Origin: Pedobacter sp. PACM 27299
GTDB taxonomy: Bacteria > Bacteroidota > Bacteroidia > Sphingobacteriales > Sphingobacteriaceae
Length of the DNA: 64,000 bases
NCBI RefSeq assembly: GCF_001412655.1
Contig: NZ_CP012996.1
Coordinates: forward strand, 620,001 to 684,000
Direction: 5' to 3'
Shown: positions 8,068 to 17,363 of the stretch, one piece after another
Numbering within the stretch: position 1 is the first letter of the stretch
Layout of the letters: every line of letters starts with the position of its first letter
Program-made: the position numbers and the translations under genes
The notes under the pieces: model-generated
Seen by the model: only the letters and a program-made list of their open reading frames with translations
Told to the model about the DNA's origin: nothing
Database searches by the model: none

Positions 8068-8796
8068 ATGTTTTCTTTTTTTAACAAAAAAATGCACATC
8101 GACCATATTGAGTGGTTAGGTGTGGACATGCATGCACATTGGTTACCGGGCATTGATGACGGTGCTAAGAATATGGAAATGGCACTAAATTTTATGAAAA
8201 GTTTACAGGATCTGGGCTTTAAAAAATTACTGGCCACACCTCATGTTTTTGCCGAACTATATCCAAATAATAGAGAGATTATAGAAAGTACCTTAGAAGA
8301 CACCAAACAGGCTTTAAAAGCCAGCTCATTACCTATAGAAACTGGAGCCGCAGCAGAGTATATGGTAAATGAGGATTTCGAAATTACCAGTAATATGATG
8401 TGCCTCCCCAAAAAGCACATTCTAATAGAGTTGTCTTATGTATCGGAAATGCCAAACATAGAGCAGATCATTTTCAACCTCCAGGTTAAAGGATATATAG
8501 TCGTCCTGGCACATCCCGAGCGTTATAGCTTTTATCAGGATAAACATCAGCGTTTCCACCGTTTGAAAGAAATGGGGGTATTGTTTCAGCTCAACCTGCT
8601 TTCCGTATCTGGCTATTATGGAAAAGACGTAAAAAGACTCGCCGAGTACCTGCTTCAAAAGAATTACTATGATTTAGCAGGAACAGACTTACACCACGAT
8701 AAACATTTGCAGGCATTGACTATTGAAATACAAAGTGGACGCCTGTTTACTAAGCTCGGAAATGTTGATTTCAAGAATATGGAGCTGTTTTTCTAG
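8068..8796 (+). CDS. PHP-type tyrosine-protein phosphatase (CpsB/YwqE-like)
   Basis: A 242-residue metal-dependent phosphatase of the PHP superfamily. Metal-ligand motifs are visible: H22 and H24 in GVDMHAHWLPGIDDG, ATPHVF in the N-terminal half, VLAHPERY in the middle and AGTDLHHDKH near the C-terminus. CpsB/YwqE-type enzymes dephosphorylate the tyrosine cluster of capsule autokinases; such a kinase is encoded two genes downstream, a very characteristic pairing. I start at the ATG at 8068 (MFSFFNKK), which matches the usual family N-terminus; an in-frame ATG at 8026 would add 14 residues. Histidinol phosphatase is an alternative fold relative, but the context argues against it. Confidence 0.88.
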   Translation: MFSFFNKKMHIDHIEWLGVDMHAHWLPGIDDGAKNMEMALNFMKSLQDLGFKKLLATPHVFAELYPNNREIIESTLEDTKQALKASSLPIETGAAAEYMVNEDFEITSNMMCLPKKHILIELSYVSEMPNIEQIIFNLQVKGYIVVLAHPERYSFYQDKHQRFHRLKEMGVLFQLNLLSVSGYYGKDVKRLAEYLLQKNYYDLAGTDLHHDKHLQALTIEIQSGRLFTKLGNVDFKNMELFF

Positions 8797-8801
8797 CTAA
8801 A

Positions 8802-8817
8802 TACCCATTTGTAGCTA
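8802..8817. promoter_or_regulatory. Second copy of the polysaccharide-locus motif
   Basis: TACCCATTTGTAGCTA shares 12 of 16 positions with the palindrome at 7911-7926. It lies just after the phosphatase stop, between the arms of a separate 7-bp inverted repeat (CTAGCTA 8793-8799, TAGCTAG 8812-8818), and 24 bp upstream of a -7-like box. Confidence 0.35.
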
Positions 8818-8841
8818 GGTGTAATTGAAATTTAAAACGAT

Positions 8842-8849
8842 TATTTTTG
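8842..8849 (+). promoter_or_regulatory. Predicted internal -7 box before the export lipoprotein gene
   Basis: TATTTTTG matches TAnnTTTG, 48 nt upstream of the ATG at 8898. It suggests that the export machinery can be transcribed separately from the phosphatase gene. Confidence 0.4.
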
Positions 8850-8897
8850 CTTTCACATGATTCTGGTGATTAAGCCGTTTTTTAGATCGAAATTACT

Positions 8898-9707
8898 ATG
8901 GTTAAAGTTTTGTTATCAAGAAAATACCTGAATTATTTGGCTATTTTCTCTATTATTTTGCTGAACTCTTGTTCTACGACAAAAAAAGTTCCTTATTTCC
9001 AGGATATTACTGCTAATGGTCAGTCTGATATTGAAAATACTACGATTTTTAAGGGTTTAACTATAAATCCTGATGATATTTTGTCGATTTCATTGGTAAC
9101 TGTTGATCCGACGACCGGAATGCCAGTAAATCAATTGGCTAGTCAGGCGGCAAATGGCAGTACTATAGCTGCAGCATCTGGCAGCAGTACTTCCGCAGCC
9201 AGCGGTTTTCTGGTAGATAAAAATGGTGAGGTAGACCTCTCTATCATTGGCCAGGTGAAAGTTGCCGGATTAACTACTTACGAGGCACGTGAACTCCTGA
9301 AAACTAAAGCCGCCGTCTTTTATAAAGATCCCAATGTGCAGGTCAGGTATGCCAATTTCAAAGTAACTGTATTAGGGGAGGTGGCAAGGCCTTCTTCTTA
9401 TATCCTCCCAAATGAAAAGGTGAGTGTACTGGATGCCCTGGGTATGGCTGGTGACCTCACGATTTTTGGAAGAAGGGAAAATGTATTATTGATCAGGGAT
9501 CAGGACGGCAAAAAAGAATTTGCACGGTTAGACCTCAATTCCTCCCGGATTTTTGACAGCCCATTTTATTATTTGAAACAGAATGATGTGATCTATGTAG
9601 AGCCTAATAAAGGTAAAGCAGCCTCTTTAAACCAGGCAAGAACACAAACTTTTGCAGTGATTGGAACAGTTTTGTCCGTTTTAATTGTATTGTTTTCAAG
9701 GATTTAA
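8898..9707 (+). CDS. Polysaccharide export lipoprotein (Wza/OPX family)
   Basis: A 269-residue outer-membrane export component. A lipoprotein signal peptide ends at a lipobox with C25 (ILLNSC). A Poly_export domain (~50-150: LTINPDDILSISL, then VDKNGEVDLSIIGQVKVAGLTTYEA) contains a Ser/Ala-rich insert around residues 90-105. A soluble-ligand-binding beta-grasp domain follows (~158-235: VTVLGEVARPSSYILPNEKVSVLDAL). The last ~19 residues form a hydrophobic helix (TFAVIGTVLSVLIVLF) that could line the outer-membrane pore, in place of a longer Wza-type C-terminus. The autokinase gene follows 35 bp later, as usual for Wza-Wzc pairs. It would carry the polymer across the periplasm and outer membrane. 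Confidence 0.92.
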   Translation: MVKVLLSRKYLNYLAIFSIILLNSCSTTKKVPYFQDITANGQSDIENTTIFKGLTINPDDILSISLVTVDPTTGMPVNQLASQAANGSTIAAASGSSTSAASGFLVDKNGEVDLSIIGQVKVAGLTTYEARELLKTKAAVFYKDPNVQVRYANFKVTVLGEVARPSSYILPNEKVSVLDALGMAGDLTIFGRRENVLLIRDQDGKKEFARLDLNSSRIFDSPFYYLKQNDVIYVEPNKGKAASLNQARTQTFAVIGTVLSVLIVLFSRI

Positions 9708-9742
9708 CTGCCATTGCTTTATTAACCGCTAGACTATAATAA

Positions 9743-12094
9743 ATGAAGAACATAAATTCTGAAGATAAAACCGCGCATGAAAATTCAGATGGCCTGGATG
9801 TTAAACAGCTCCTATTACGCTTATTGGACAATTGGTATTGGATTGCGTTATCCGTATTCCTTTGTCTTGGGCTTTCTTATTTATATGGGAAGTATAAAAC
9901 TCCCTACTATAAAATTTCCGCCAGAGTTCTGGTAAATGACGAGAAAAAAGGAGCAGGAATGTCGGGTGGTGGTGATCTTTTAGGTGACATTGGAGGGCTT
10001 CTAGGTACAAAAAGTACCGTGGATAATGAAGCTGAAATCCTGAAAACCAGGAACCTCATGGCTGAGGTAGTGAAGGATATGAACCTGAATGTTACCTATT
10101 ACAGGACGGGGGCGATTAAAAATGTAGAATTGTATGAATCCCCTTTTCAGGTAAAGGTTTTGGCCCCGGTAGATACCATTAAAGCGGCTGAAGTAAAAGT
10201 AAGCTTTGCAGAAAAAGGAAAAGTAGCTGTGACCGCCGATGGACTGGATACACTGGTTGCCTTTAACCGTTCCTTTACGATTCCAGAGGTAGGTGTAGTT
10301 CAGATTGTAGAAAATGCAGCGGTTGCCCCAGCCAATAAAAATTACCTTTTTAGCATCTTGTCTGTAGATTCAAGAGTAATTGATCTAATGGCTGCATTAA
10401 CTGTAGAGGTTAAAAATAAGCAGGTGACCGTGATTGACCTTGCGCTGAATCATCCTGTGCCAAAAAAGGGAGAAGATATCTTAGGTAAACTGATTGAAAA
10501 GTATGTCCAGGCTAACCTTAAAGATAAGAATGAAGTGGCTGATAGTACGGTAAAGTTTATTCACAATCGATTGGCGCATATCAGTGGTGAGCTGGGTGGA
10601 TTAGAAGGTAATATTCAATCATTTAAGCAGAAGAATAACCTGGCAGATATGTCGGAGCAATCTAAGTTACTGGTGCAAACCAGCGGTCAGTACGTGAATG
10701 AGCTGGGGAAGATAGAAACCCAAATCAGTGTTTTAAGTAGTCTGCAGGACTATTTGAAAGATGAAGGTAAGAATAAAAAAGTACTGCCAAGTTCATTGAT
10801 CCCTACAGATATGGTATTCAATGCGGTGGTAGAAAAATACAATGCACTGAGCTTGGAAAGGGCGAGAAGAATGATTGGTGTGACGGAGTCGAATCCGACC
10901 ATTCAATTGATGGATAAGGAGATTTCTAATGCCAGAGCAGATATTGAAACTAATATTGCCAGTACGCTAAATGGTTTTGTGATCACCAGAAACCGCATTA
11001 ATGAGCAAATGAAAAAGGCAGAAGGTCAGGTGCGAAATGTTCCTCAAATGGAGCGCAGTTACCTGAATCTCGCCCGCCAACAACAGATCAAACAGGAGCT
11101 TTATATCTTTCTGATGCAGAAAAGTGAGGAAACAGCGATTTCGAAAACAGCGAATATTGCCAATTCAAGAACCATAGATCCACCTAAATCTGAAATTAAA
11201 GCCTTTAGCCCTAAAAAAGCTTATGTCTATCTGTTCGGATTGATTGCTGGACTGGCCATTCCTCTTGGAATCATGTACCTGAAAGACCTCTTGAATGATA
11301 AAGTACAGTTGAAAGAAGATGTTACCAAGGCGACTAAAGTGCCCGTAATCGGAGAAATCAGTCACCAGGAAGACAATCAAAATATGGCCATTGCAAACAG
11401 TTCACGCTCCGCAATTTCAGAGCAGTTCAGGGCATTGCGAACCAATCTTTCTTTTCTGTTTAAGAGCAAAAATGAGAAAGTGATCCTGTTTACCAGCAGC
11501 ATGTCTGGCGAAGGAAAATCTTTTGTAGCGATGAACCTCGGACATATCTTGGCCCTGGCCAATAAGAAAGTACTGCTGATGGAGCTGGATCTACGTAAAC
11601 CCGGTCTTTCCGCAAAATTAAACCTGCCAGGTACAGTTGGGTTTACCAATTATGTGGCCAATTCTGAATTCAAAACAGCAGATATCATCATGCCGCTGAA
11701 AATCCAGGAGAACTTGTTTATGATCAGTTCAGGTCCGATTCCTCCGAATCCAGCAGAGCTATTATTGAGTGAAAGAACACAATCGCTGATGGAAGAATTG
11801 AAAGAACAATTTGATTATATCATCATTGATGCACCGCCGATAGGCATCGTAACGGATGCGCAATTGCTGGCTTCCTATGCGGATGTGTGTATTTATGTAG
11901 TGAGACAAAATTACACATTAAAGCAGCAATTGACGATTGTGGACGACTTGCAGAAGAGTCAGAAGATGAAAGGTCTAAGCCTGGTGATCAACGACATCAA
12001 GGCGACTAAAGGATACGGTTATGGTTACACTTATGGTGACTATGGCACCAGTCCGCAGAAAACAGGTTTTTTCAATAAATTATTCAAATCATAA
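9743..12094 (+). CDS. Polysaccharide co-polymerase / BY-type tyrosine autokinase (Wzc-like)
   Basis: A 783-residue inner-membrane protein controlling polymer length and export. It has a Wzz domain with a first helix (~31-50), a long periplasmic coiled-coil region (~100-490; GNVR-like segment VPQMERSYLNLARQQQ) and a second helix (~493-513). The cytoplasmic kinase domain has Walker A around K592 (MSGEGKS), Walker A-prime in LLMELDLRKPG and Walker B in YIIIDAPP. The C-terminus carries a tyrosine cluster at Y758, Y760, Y762, Y764 and Y767, the expected autophosphorylation sites. The upstream PHP phosphatase should reverse this phosphorylation. Kinase and Wzz parts are fused, as in proteobacterial Wzc. 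Confidence 0.95.
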   Translation: MKNINSEDKTAHENSDGLDVKQLLLRLLDNWYWIALSVFLCLGLSYLYGKYKTPYYKISARVLVNDEKKGAGMSGGGDLLGDIGGLLGTKSTVDNEAEILKTRNLMAEVVKDMNLNVTYYRTGAIKNVELYESPFQVKVLAPVDTIKAAEVKVSFAEKGKVAVTADGLDTLVAFNRSFTIPEVGVVQIVENAAVAPANKNYLFSILSVDSRVIDLMAALTVEVKNKQVTVIDLALNHPVPKKGEDILGKLIEKYVQANLKDKNEVADSTVKFIHNRLAHISGELGGLEGNIQSFKQKNNLADMSEQSKLLVQTSGQYVNELGKIETQISVLSSLQDYLKDEGKNKKVLPSSLIPTDMVFNAVVEKYNALSLERARRMIGVTESNPTIQLMDKEISNARADIETNIASTLNGFVITRNRINEQMKKAEGQVRNVPQMERSYLNLARQQQIKQELYIFLMQKSEETAISKTANIANSRTIDPPKSEIKAFSPKKAYVYLFGLIAGLAIPLGIMYLKDLLNDKVQLKEDVTKATKVPVIGEISHQEDNQNMAIANSSRSAISEQFRALRTNLSFLFKSKNEKVILFTSSMSGEGKSFVAMNLGHILALANKKVLLMELDLRKPGLSAKLNLPGTVGFTNYVANSEFKTADIIMPLKIQENLFMISSGPIPPNPAELLLSERTQSLMEELKEQFDYIIIDAPPIGIVTDAQLLASYADVCIYVVRQNYTLKQQLTIVDDLQKSQKMKGLSLVINDIKATKGYGYGYTYGDYGTSPQKTGFFNKLFKS

Positions 12095-12109
12095 TAACCA
12101 AAAGATCAA

Positions 12110-13660
12110 ATGAAATCAGGAAATAAGGTAGTGATGAACATGGGGATATTGTATGCCCGTATGTTGATTACCATGGGGATTTCATTATATGCAACGCGGT
12201 TGGTATTAACCGCTTTGGGTGCGGCAGATTATGGGGTTTTTAACCTGATCGCCGGATTGATAGCCATGCTTTCCTTTCTGAATACCGCAATGGCTACTTC
12301 TACCCAACGTTACCTTTCCTTTTATCAGGGGAAAAATGACCTGACAATGCAGAAAAAAGTTTTTTCAAATAGCCTTGTTCTGCATCTGGGAATTGGAATT
12401 CTGATTGTTGCCGGATTGGAAATCGCAGGATTATTTCTGTTCAATGGCTTTCTGAATATTCCAGCAGATAGGATTCATGTTGCCCAGATGATTTATCATT
12501 TTATGTCGGTCACGGTTTTCTTTACGATTGTTGCCGTTCCTTTTACCGGTTCTTTAGTGGCACATGAAAATATGCTATGGGTAGCCATAGTGAATGTAGT
12601 GGAAACCCTTTTGAAACTAGGGATCGCTTATTTATTATATGTAGTTACTCAGGATAAACTGGCCGTTTATGGTTTATTAACAGCAGGGATTAGTATCATC
12701 AGCTTGTTAATGTATGCAGTGTATTGCTTCTATAAATATGAAGATTGTACACTGAAAGGGATCTTTTCAGTTGATACAAAACTGATGAAAGAGCTGACTT
12801 CTTTTGCCGGCTGGAATTTATTCGGTTCCTTATGTGCCTTAGGCAGGGCAGAAGGCTTGGCAATCCTACTGAATATTTTTTTAGGAACGGTGGTGAATGC
12901 GGCTTTCGGTATTGCCAATCAGGTTGCAGCACAGCTTAATTTTTTTTCATTCACACTATTGCGCGCCATCAATCCACAAATCATGAAAAGTGAGGGTGCG
13001 AACAATCGTGAAAAGATGTTGAGGTTGTCTATGATCGGCAGCAAGTTTGGATTCTTTTTGCTGGCTTTTGTGGCTGTTCCCTGCATTTTTGAAATGGATA
13101 CCATCCTTCGTTTATGGCTCACCAAAGTCCCGGAATATACTGTGGTATTTTGTTCCTTAATGTTGGGTGCAACCTTAATTAATCAGCTCACCATAGGCTT
13201 ACAATCTGCAGTACAGGCTACGGGAAGAGTGAAAGCTTACCAGATGGTAGTGGGATCCGTATTATTGCTTGCTTTACCACTGGCATACGTGCTGTTAAAG
13301 TTAGGTTATCCTCCTTACTACGTATTTATTGGCTATTGTGTGGTGGAGCTGATCGCCTGTACATTGAGGCTGTTTTTCTTAAGAAGCATCGCCGGATTGT
13401 CTATTTCGCTTTACTTCTCTAACGTAATTTTTAAAATTATTATTCCGCTTTCTCTACTGGTGCTGACCTGCTATTTATCGGTGTCTTACCTGCATTTCGA
13501 ATTCAGGTTTTTCTTTACCGGCACCGCTGGAGTCCTGGTCTTTGGAACAGGGATTTACCTTTTCGGATTGTGTGAGGATGAGAAACTATTTATAAAAAAG
13601 ATGATTCCTGCTTTGCTGGAAAAGCTGCAGGCAAAGAAGCGGCAATTGAAACATACATAA
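12110..13660 (+). CDS. Polysaccharide flippase (Wzx-like, MOP superfamily)
   Basis: A 516-residue polytopic membrane protein with roughly 12-14 hydrophobic helices. The N-terminus (ILYARMLITMGISLYATRLVLTALGAADYGVFNLI) is typical of Wzx/RfbX oligosaccharide flippases: the first helices are followed by the LGaxdYGxf motif. It should move undecaprenyl-pyrophosphate-linked repeat units to the periplasmic face of the inner membrane. It starts 15 bp after the autokinase gene, clearly in the same operon. An 11-bp hairpin follows in the next spacer, but there is no strong T-run, so transcription may continue. Confidence 0.9.
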   Translation: MKSGNKVVMNMGILYARMLITMGISLYATRLVLTALGAADYGVFNLIAGLIAMLSFLNTAMATSTQRYLSFYQGKNDLTMQKKVFSNSLVLHLGIGILIVAGLEIAGLFLFNGFLNIPADRIHVAQMIYHFMSVTVFFTIVAVPFTGSLVAHENMLWVAIVNVVETLLKLGIAYLLYVVTQDKLAVYGLLTAGISIISLLMYAVYCFYKYEDCTLKGIFSVDTKLMKELTSFAGWNLFGSLCALGRAEGLAILLNIFLGTVVNAAFGIANQVAAQLNFFSFTLLRAINPQIMKSEGANNREKMLRLSMIGSKFGFFLLAFVAVPCIFEMDTILRLWLTKVPEYTVVFCSLMLGATLINQLTIGLQSAVQATGRVKAYQMVVGSVLLLALPLAYVLLKLGYPPYYVFIGYCVVELIACTLRLFFLRSIAGLSISLYFSNVIFKIIIPLSLLVLTCYLSVSYLHFEFRFFFTGTAGVLVFGTGIYLFGLCEDEKLFIKKMIPALLEKLQAKKRQLKHT

Positions 13661-13693
13661 AACCAACCAAATATAAACTGAATGAACTTAACC

Positions 13694-13718
13694 TGCGCTG
13701 AAACCTAGTTTCGGCGCA
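13694..13718 (+). other. Hairpin between the flippase and nitroreductase genes
   Basis: TGCGCTGAAAC (13694-13704) pairs with 13708-13718 through 11 bp including one G-U pair, with a 3-nt loop. Only three T residues follow, so it may be an attenuator or mRNA-stabilising hairpin rather than a full terminator. It sits in the 97-bp spacer inside an otherwise tightly packed operon. Confidence 0.4.
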
Positions 13719-13757
13719 TTTGAGTAAGACCAGCATTTAAAAATTATAAAACTCCGA

Positions 13758-14765
13758 ATGAAAAATTTAATTAAAAAGATCGTTCCAAAATCAGCTAAAC
13801 GGCTTTATAGAGCGAAGCAAACACAGTTGTCGATTATTAAAGATTATTTATATGATTACCGGAAGTTTAACAGAGAGTCTGCCTCCTTCAAGTTAAGAAG
13901 CAAGGAAATGATGCAGGCCTATATTCTTAAGGAATATCACGCCGTGGAAAAAGGATTGGCATTACGTGAGCCACGTCCTGGGTTTGGAGGACCAAGGATC
14001 GGAGCATTGGCAGATATTGTGGATGATTATGTGACTAAATATGGCATAGACGCAATTACAGATATGACCGCTTACACACTTCGTGAATATTTGAATTTCG
14101 ATGAGGGCCACCATCAGGTATCTGAGGAATTGAAAAGTAAGCTGGAAGGCCTGTTGATGAGATGTGATGAATCTACGCTCAATAAAACCGGAGGGACAAA
14201 GATGGTTCCCAGACAGGAGATCCTGAATACTTTAGATTTTGATTACGAACGTTTTTTCAAATCCAGAAATAGCGTCAGAGATTTTTCAGAGCAACCAGTA
14301 CCGACAGAAAAGATATTAAAAGTGATTGATACAGCCAGATATACGCCATCGGTTTGTAACAGACAGTCCTGGAAAGTCTATGTGATTGAACATTCCAATG
14401 TGGAACTGAAGCGTAAACTTTTGAATGTGCAGAATGGAAATAAAGGCTTTGGAGAGCACATCAGCTCTTTAATTGTCATCACCGGAAAGCTGTCTTCCTT
14501 TTTCGCCTATGAAAGAAATCAGGTGTATATCGATGGAGGAATGTTCGCAATGTCTATCGTGTTGGGCTTGCATGCAGAAGGATTAGGGGTTTGCTGCCTG
14601 AATACCAGTTATGCTAAAAAGCAGTATGAAGCATTTACAAATTCCATGGAAATGGACAGCGACTGTGTTCCGATCATGTTTTTAGCCGTCGGAAACCTCA
14701 AAGAGAATTACAGTGTCGCCATCTCTGAGCGCAGACCATTGACAGATATAGTGGAAGTAAGGTAG
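13758..14765 (+). CDS. Nitroreductase-family protein of the polysaccharide locus
   Basis: A 335-residue protein in two parts. Residues 1 to ~165 form a charged helical region (YILKEYHAVEKGLALREPRPGFGG) not typical of stand-alone nitroreductases. From ~170 a nitroreductase-like FMN fold follows: RNSVRDFSEQPVPTEKILKVIDTARYTPSVCNRQSWKVYV, then GMFAMSIVLGLHAEGLGVCCLN and a C-terminal FLAVGN. The Arg-Ser-x-Arg-x-Phe motif and the SxxNxQxW-type segment fit flavin binding. The substrate is unknown. Proteins of this type are seen next to polysaccharide pyruvyl transferases in surface-polysaccharide loci, as here (26-bp gap), so a role in sugar modification is inferred. Confidence 0.85.
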   Translation: MKNLIKKIVPKSAKRLYRAKQTQLSIIKDYLYDYRKFNRESASFKLRSKEMMQAYILKEYHAVEKGLALREPRPGFGGPRIGALADIVDDYVTKYGIDAITDMTAYTLREYLNFDEGHHQVSEELKSKLEGLLMRCDESTLNKTGGTKMVPRQEILNTLDFDYERFFKSRNSVRDFSEQPVPTEKILKVIDTARYTPSVCNRQSWKVYVIEHSNVELKRKLLNVQNGNKGFGEHISSLIVITGKLSSFFAYERNQVYIDGGMFAMSIVLGLHAEGLGVCCLNTSYAKKQYEAFTNSMEMDSDCVPIMFLAVGNLKENYSVAISERRPLTDIVEVR

Positions 14766-14791
14766 TAAACGTAATTTTTAATATATAATTG

Positions 14792-16033
14792 ATGAACAAG
14801 TTAAAAGAAGTATTTAAAGGGATTTATGTAGAGTTTTTCTGGTCTTTAGCCCTTTTCTGTTCCCTTTTTATAAAGGGTAAAAAGGACGCGAAGAAAGTAT
14901 TGGTACTTCCTGCAGCCAATTTAAATGGTGGATTTGGAGAGGACATTATGATCACTTCCTTTATCAATAACTTCGCAAATGATGCGCAGGTTTGTATTTT
15001 AAATGGCCATAAAATTATTCGTGAAGACTATAGAGCGATCAATAAAAATGTGGTGTTTCTGGATGGCTTTAATGAAAAGGTTAATTTTCTTAAGCTGTTG
15101 TTGCTGATCAAAGATTGTGCTTTAGTGTATGTCATTGGAGCAGACATCATGGACGGTACGTATCGCATTCATAATTCTATCAACCGCCTTAGGGTGATTG
15201 AGCTGGCACATCGCATTGGCGTGAAAGCCCAAATCTCCGGATTTAGTGTCAGCAAAAACATATTGCCAGTGGTGAAAGCGAAGTTTTCATCGGTTGCAAA
15301 AGATGTTAAATTGAAAATCAGAGATGTAGAATCTTATGTAAGAATGAAAGATTTTATTCCTGCAGACCGATTGATCCTAACCAATGACATCGCTTTTATC
15401 TGTCCTGATTTACCTGGAGTTTATCAAACTGAAACTTTTGATGCCTATAAGACATGGGTTCATAAAGTAAAAGCCAGCGGTAAAACGGTAATTGGTGTTT
15501 GTCCAAATGCAATTCAAGCAAAGAAAATTGGGTTTGACAAGTATCTTTCTGGTTTCAAGAGCCTGCTGGAGGGATTTTTAGATGCGGGAGATTATGCTTT
15601 TGTATTTCTTTATCATGACATCAGACCGATTTGTGATGAGGCCAGCGATAGCACCATCAGTCGGATTCTGGACGGCTACTTCAGCGCTAAAAACCTGGAC
15701 TGCTTTTTTACCGATCAGATTAAAAATGGGGTGGAGCTTAAAGGCTACGTTTCACTGGTAGATTTTACCATCACGGGAAGGATGCATTTGGGGATATCAG
15801 GGCTGACTTATTCGAAGCCGATGTTTGGCGTTTCTTATGCCAATAAGTTCGAAGGAATGGTAAAACTGTTTGATATTGATCCGAACCTTTGCCTGATTGA
15901 TTACGATAAGCTGGACAATTCAAAAGAAAAGATCCGCCTGTTTACGGAAAACTTCCCAGCAATTCAAAATAGTGTCCATAAGCACATCAGTAGTGTAAAA
16001 TTAGAAACCACTAATAACTATACCTATGGGTAA
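14792..16033 (+). CDS. Polysaccharide pyruvyl transferase family protein
   Basis: A 413-residue cytoplasmic enzyme. The N-terminus has the family's nucleotide-like glycine motif in variant form (AANLNGGFGEDIMITSF), and the C-terminal half has the diagnostic TGRMHLGISGL motif with its Arg and His. These place it in the PS_pyruv_trans/CsaB family, which transfers pyruvate from phosphoenolpyruvate to a sugar to form a ketal, adding negative charge. I start at the ATG at 14792; a TTG one codon earlier is less likely. The 3' end overlaps the next gene by 8 bp, indicating translational coupling. The acceptor sugar cannot be told from sequence. Confidence 0.88.
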   Translation: MNKLKEVFKGIYVEFFWSLALFCSLFIKGKKDAKKVLVLPAANLNGGFGEDIMITSFINNFANDAQVCILNGHKIIREDYRAINKNVVFLDGFNEKVNFLKLLLLIKDCALVYVIGADIMDGTYRIHNSINRLRVIELAHRIGVKAQISGFSVSKNILPVVKAKFSSVAKDVKLKIRDVESYVRMKDFIPADRLILTNDIAFICPDLPGVYQTETFDAYKTWVHKVKASGKTVIGVCPNAIQAKKIGFDKYLSGFKSLLEGFLDAGDYAFVFLYHDIRPICDEASDSTISRILDGYFSAKNLDCFFTDQIKNGVELKGYVSLVDFTITGRMHLGISGLTYSKPMFGVSYANKFEGMVKLFDIDPNLCLIDYDKLDNSKEKIRLFTENFPAIQNSVHKHISSVKLETTNNYTYG

Positions 16034-17363
16034 AGGAATATTATTATTTCTGATCATCTTCTGCTATATCTTTAGATCGGTAGTTCTTAAATCTAAAAAT
16101 AAGGACACCAAATTTTTGTGGGTTAGTTTTTTTATTTTCTGCATTCCTTTTGAATTTGGAAAAGCATTAAACACCCCAAAGTTCAATGATATCGCCGGAA
16201 CAGTACAGCCAATATATATCATTTCCTTAACCATAGGATTGATCATTGCGGTATTGCCCTCGGCAAAAAGAAGATGGATGGAGTATTCCTTTAAACCCAA
16301 TAACTGGGTCAATTGTGTGTGCCTGCTGCTCCTTTTGTCCTTTCTGAATCCTTATAATTCTTTCCCTACAGGAACTTGGGTATTGGCCATCTTTTTCTTG
16401 TCGAACATCCTTTTATTTAAAATGCTCAGCAGTTTTCTGAGTATGGAAGATGTACTGAATGGCCTGTTTGATGGTTTAATGCTATTGACAGTTGCACAGT
16501 TTTTTCTGGCCATCTGTTTTCCAGTACTGGGGATATCTGCAGTCACCAAGCTGTTCCATGAATCAGCTGAAATATGGGCTACCAGATTGGATACCCGAAG
16601 CGGGGCAGTAGGCTTCTTTAACCATCCCGGCAGACTGGCTTTATTTATGGTGATTACCGCCGCGTTTTTCCTCGCTACCTACCTTTATGATTTTAGAAAA
16701 AAAGCCAGTAAAATGGCGCTGATTCTTTGTGTACTGATTATATTTTTAACGTATTCCAGAACTTCATATTTAGCCTTGATCATCACGCTTTCCAGCTGTT
16801 ATTACCTCAATAAAAACGCACATAAAAACCTTTTTTCTGTTGGTAATATTTTGAAGTTCGTGGTACCAACGGTACTGGCCCTCGTTTATCTGATCGCTTA
16901 TTCTCCTTTAAGTGAACTTTTCATGGGAAGTGATTCCTCTGATCAATATGACAACCGCATGGTGCATTGGCTGATGGCCCTTCATTTATTTGATGCTTCA
17001 CCAATTATTGGTGTTGGCTTAAATGGTCACCTTTCTTACTTATCCCAACACCTCGGTATTGTCAATCAAATGACGACAGACGATTTTTTTGCCATCAATC
17101 CCATCCATAATATCCACCTGATTGTCCTCGCAGAAGTGGGGATTACAGGCATGATCTTATGGATCGGCTTTTTATTTGGCAACATCTTTAAAGCTAAAAA
17201 AGAAATTAGTAAAGGGCATAATGAAATCCTTTCCCTCAGTATGATCGGCTTATTTATCGCCTACATCATTTACGGACTTAGTGGCTGGGCTCCATTCTCA
17301 ACCGCCATACTACCCATATTTCTTTTCATCACCTTTTTTTCAATTAAATATAGACAACAATGA
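16026..17363 (+). CDS. O-antigen polymerase/ligase-like protein (Wzy candidate)
   Basis: A 445-residue polytopic membrane protein with about 11-12 hydrophobic helices. It contains RSGAVGFFNHPGRLALFM and LTYSRTSYLALII in the middle, then a large periplasmic loop (~295-345) with RMVHWLMALHLFDASPIIGVGLNGHLSYL, the usual Wzy_C/O-antigen-ligase signature. It is the only such protein in the locus and is the best candidate for the Wzy polymerase that joins repeat units at the periplasmic side. Both ends overlap neighbours (8 bp upstream, 4 bp ATGA downstream). A lipid-A ligase role is less likely given the complete Wzx/Wzc/Wza set. Confidence 0.85.
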   Translation: MGKGILLFLIIFCYIFRSVVLKSKNKDTKFLWVSFFIFCIPFEFGKALNTPKFNDIAGTVQPIYIISLTIGLIIAVLPSAKRRWMEYSFKPNNWVNCVCLLLLLSFLNPYNSFPTGTWVLAIFFLSNILLFKMLSSFLSMEDVLNGLFDGLMLLTVAQFFLAICFPVLGISAVTKLFHESAEIWATRLDTRSGAVGFFNHPGRLALFMVITAAFFLATYLYDFRKKASKMALILCVLIIFLTYSRTSYLALIITLSSCYYLNKNAHKNLFSVGNILKFVVPTVLALVYLIAYSPLSELFMGSDSSDQYDNRMVHWLMALHLFDASPIIGVGLNGHLSYLSQHLGIVNQMTTDDFFAINPIHNIHLIVLAEVGITGMILWIGFLFGNIFKAKKEISKGHNEILSLSMIGLFIAYIIYGLSGWAPFSTAILPIFLFITFFSIKYRQQ

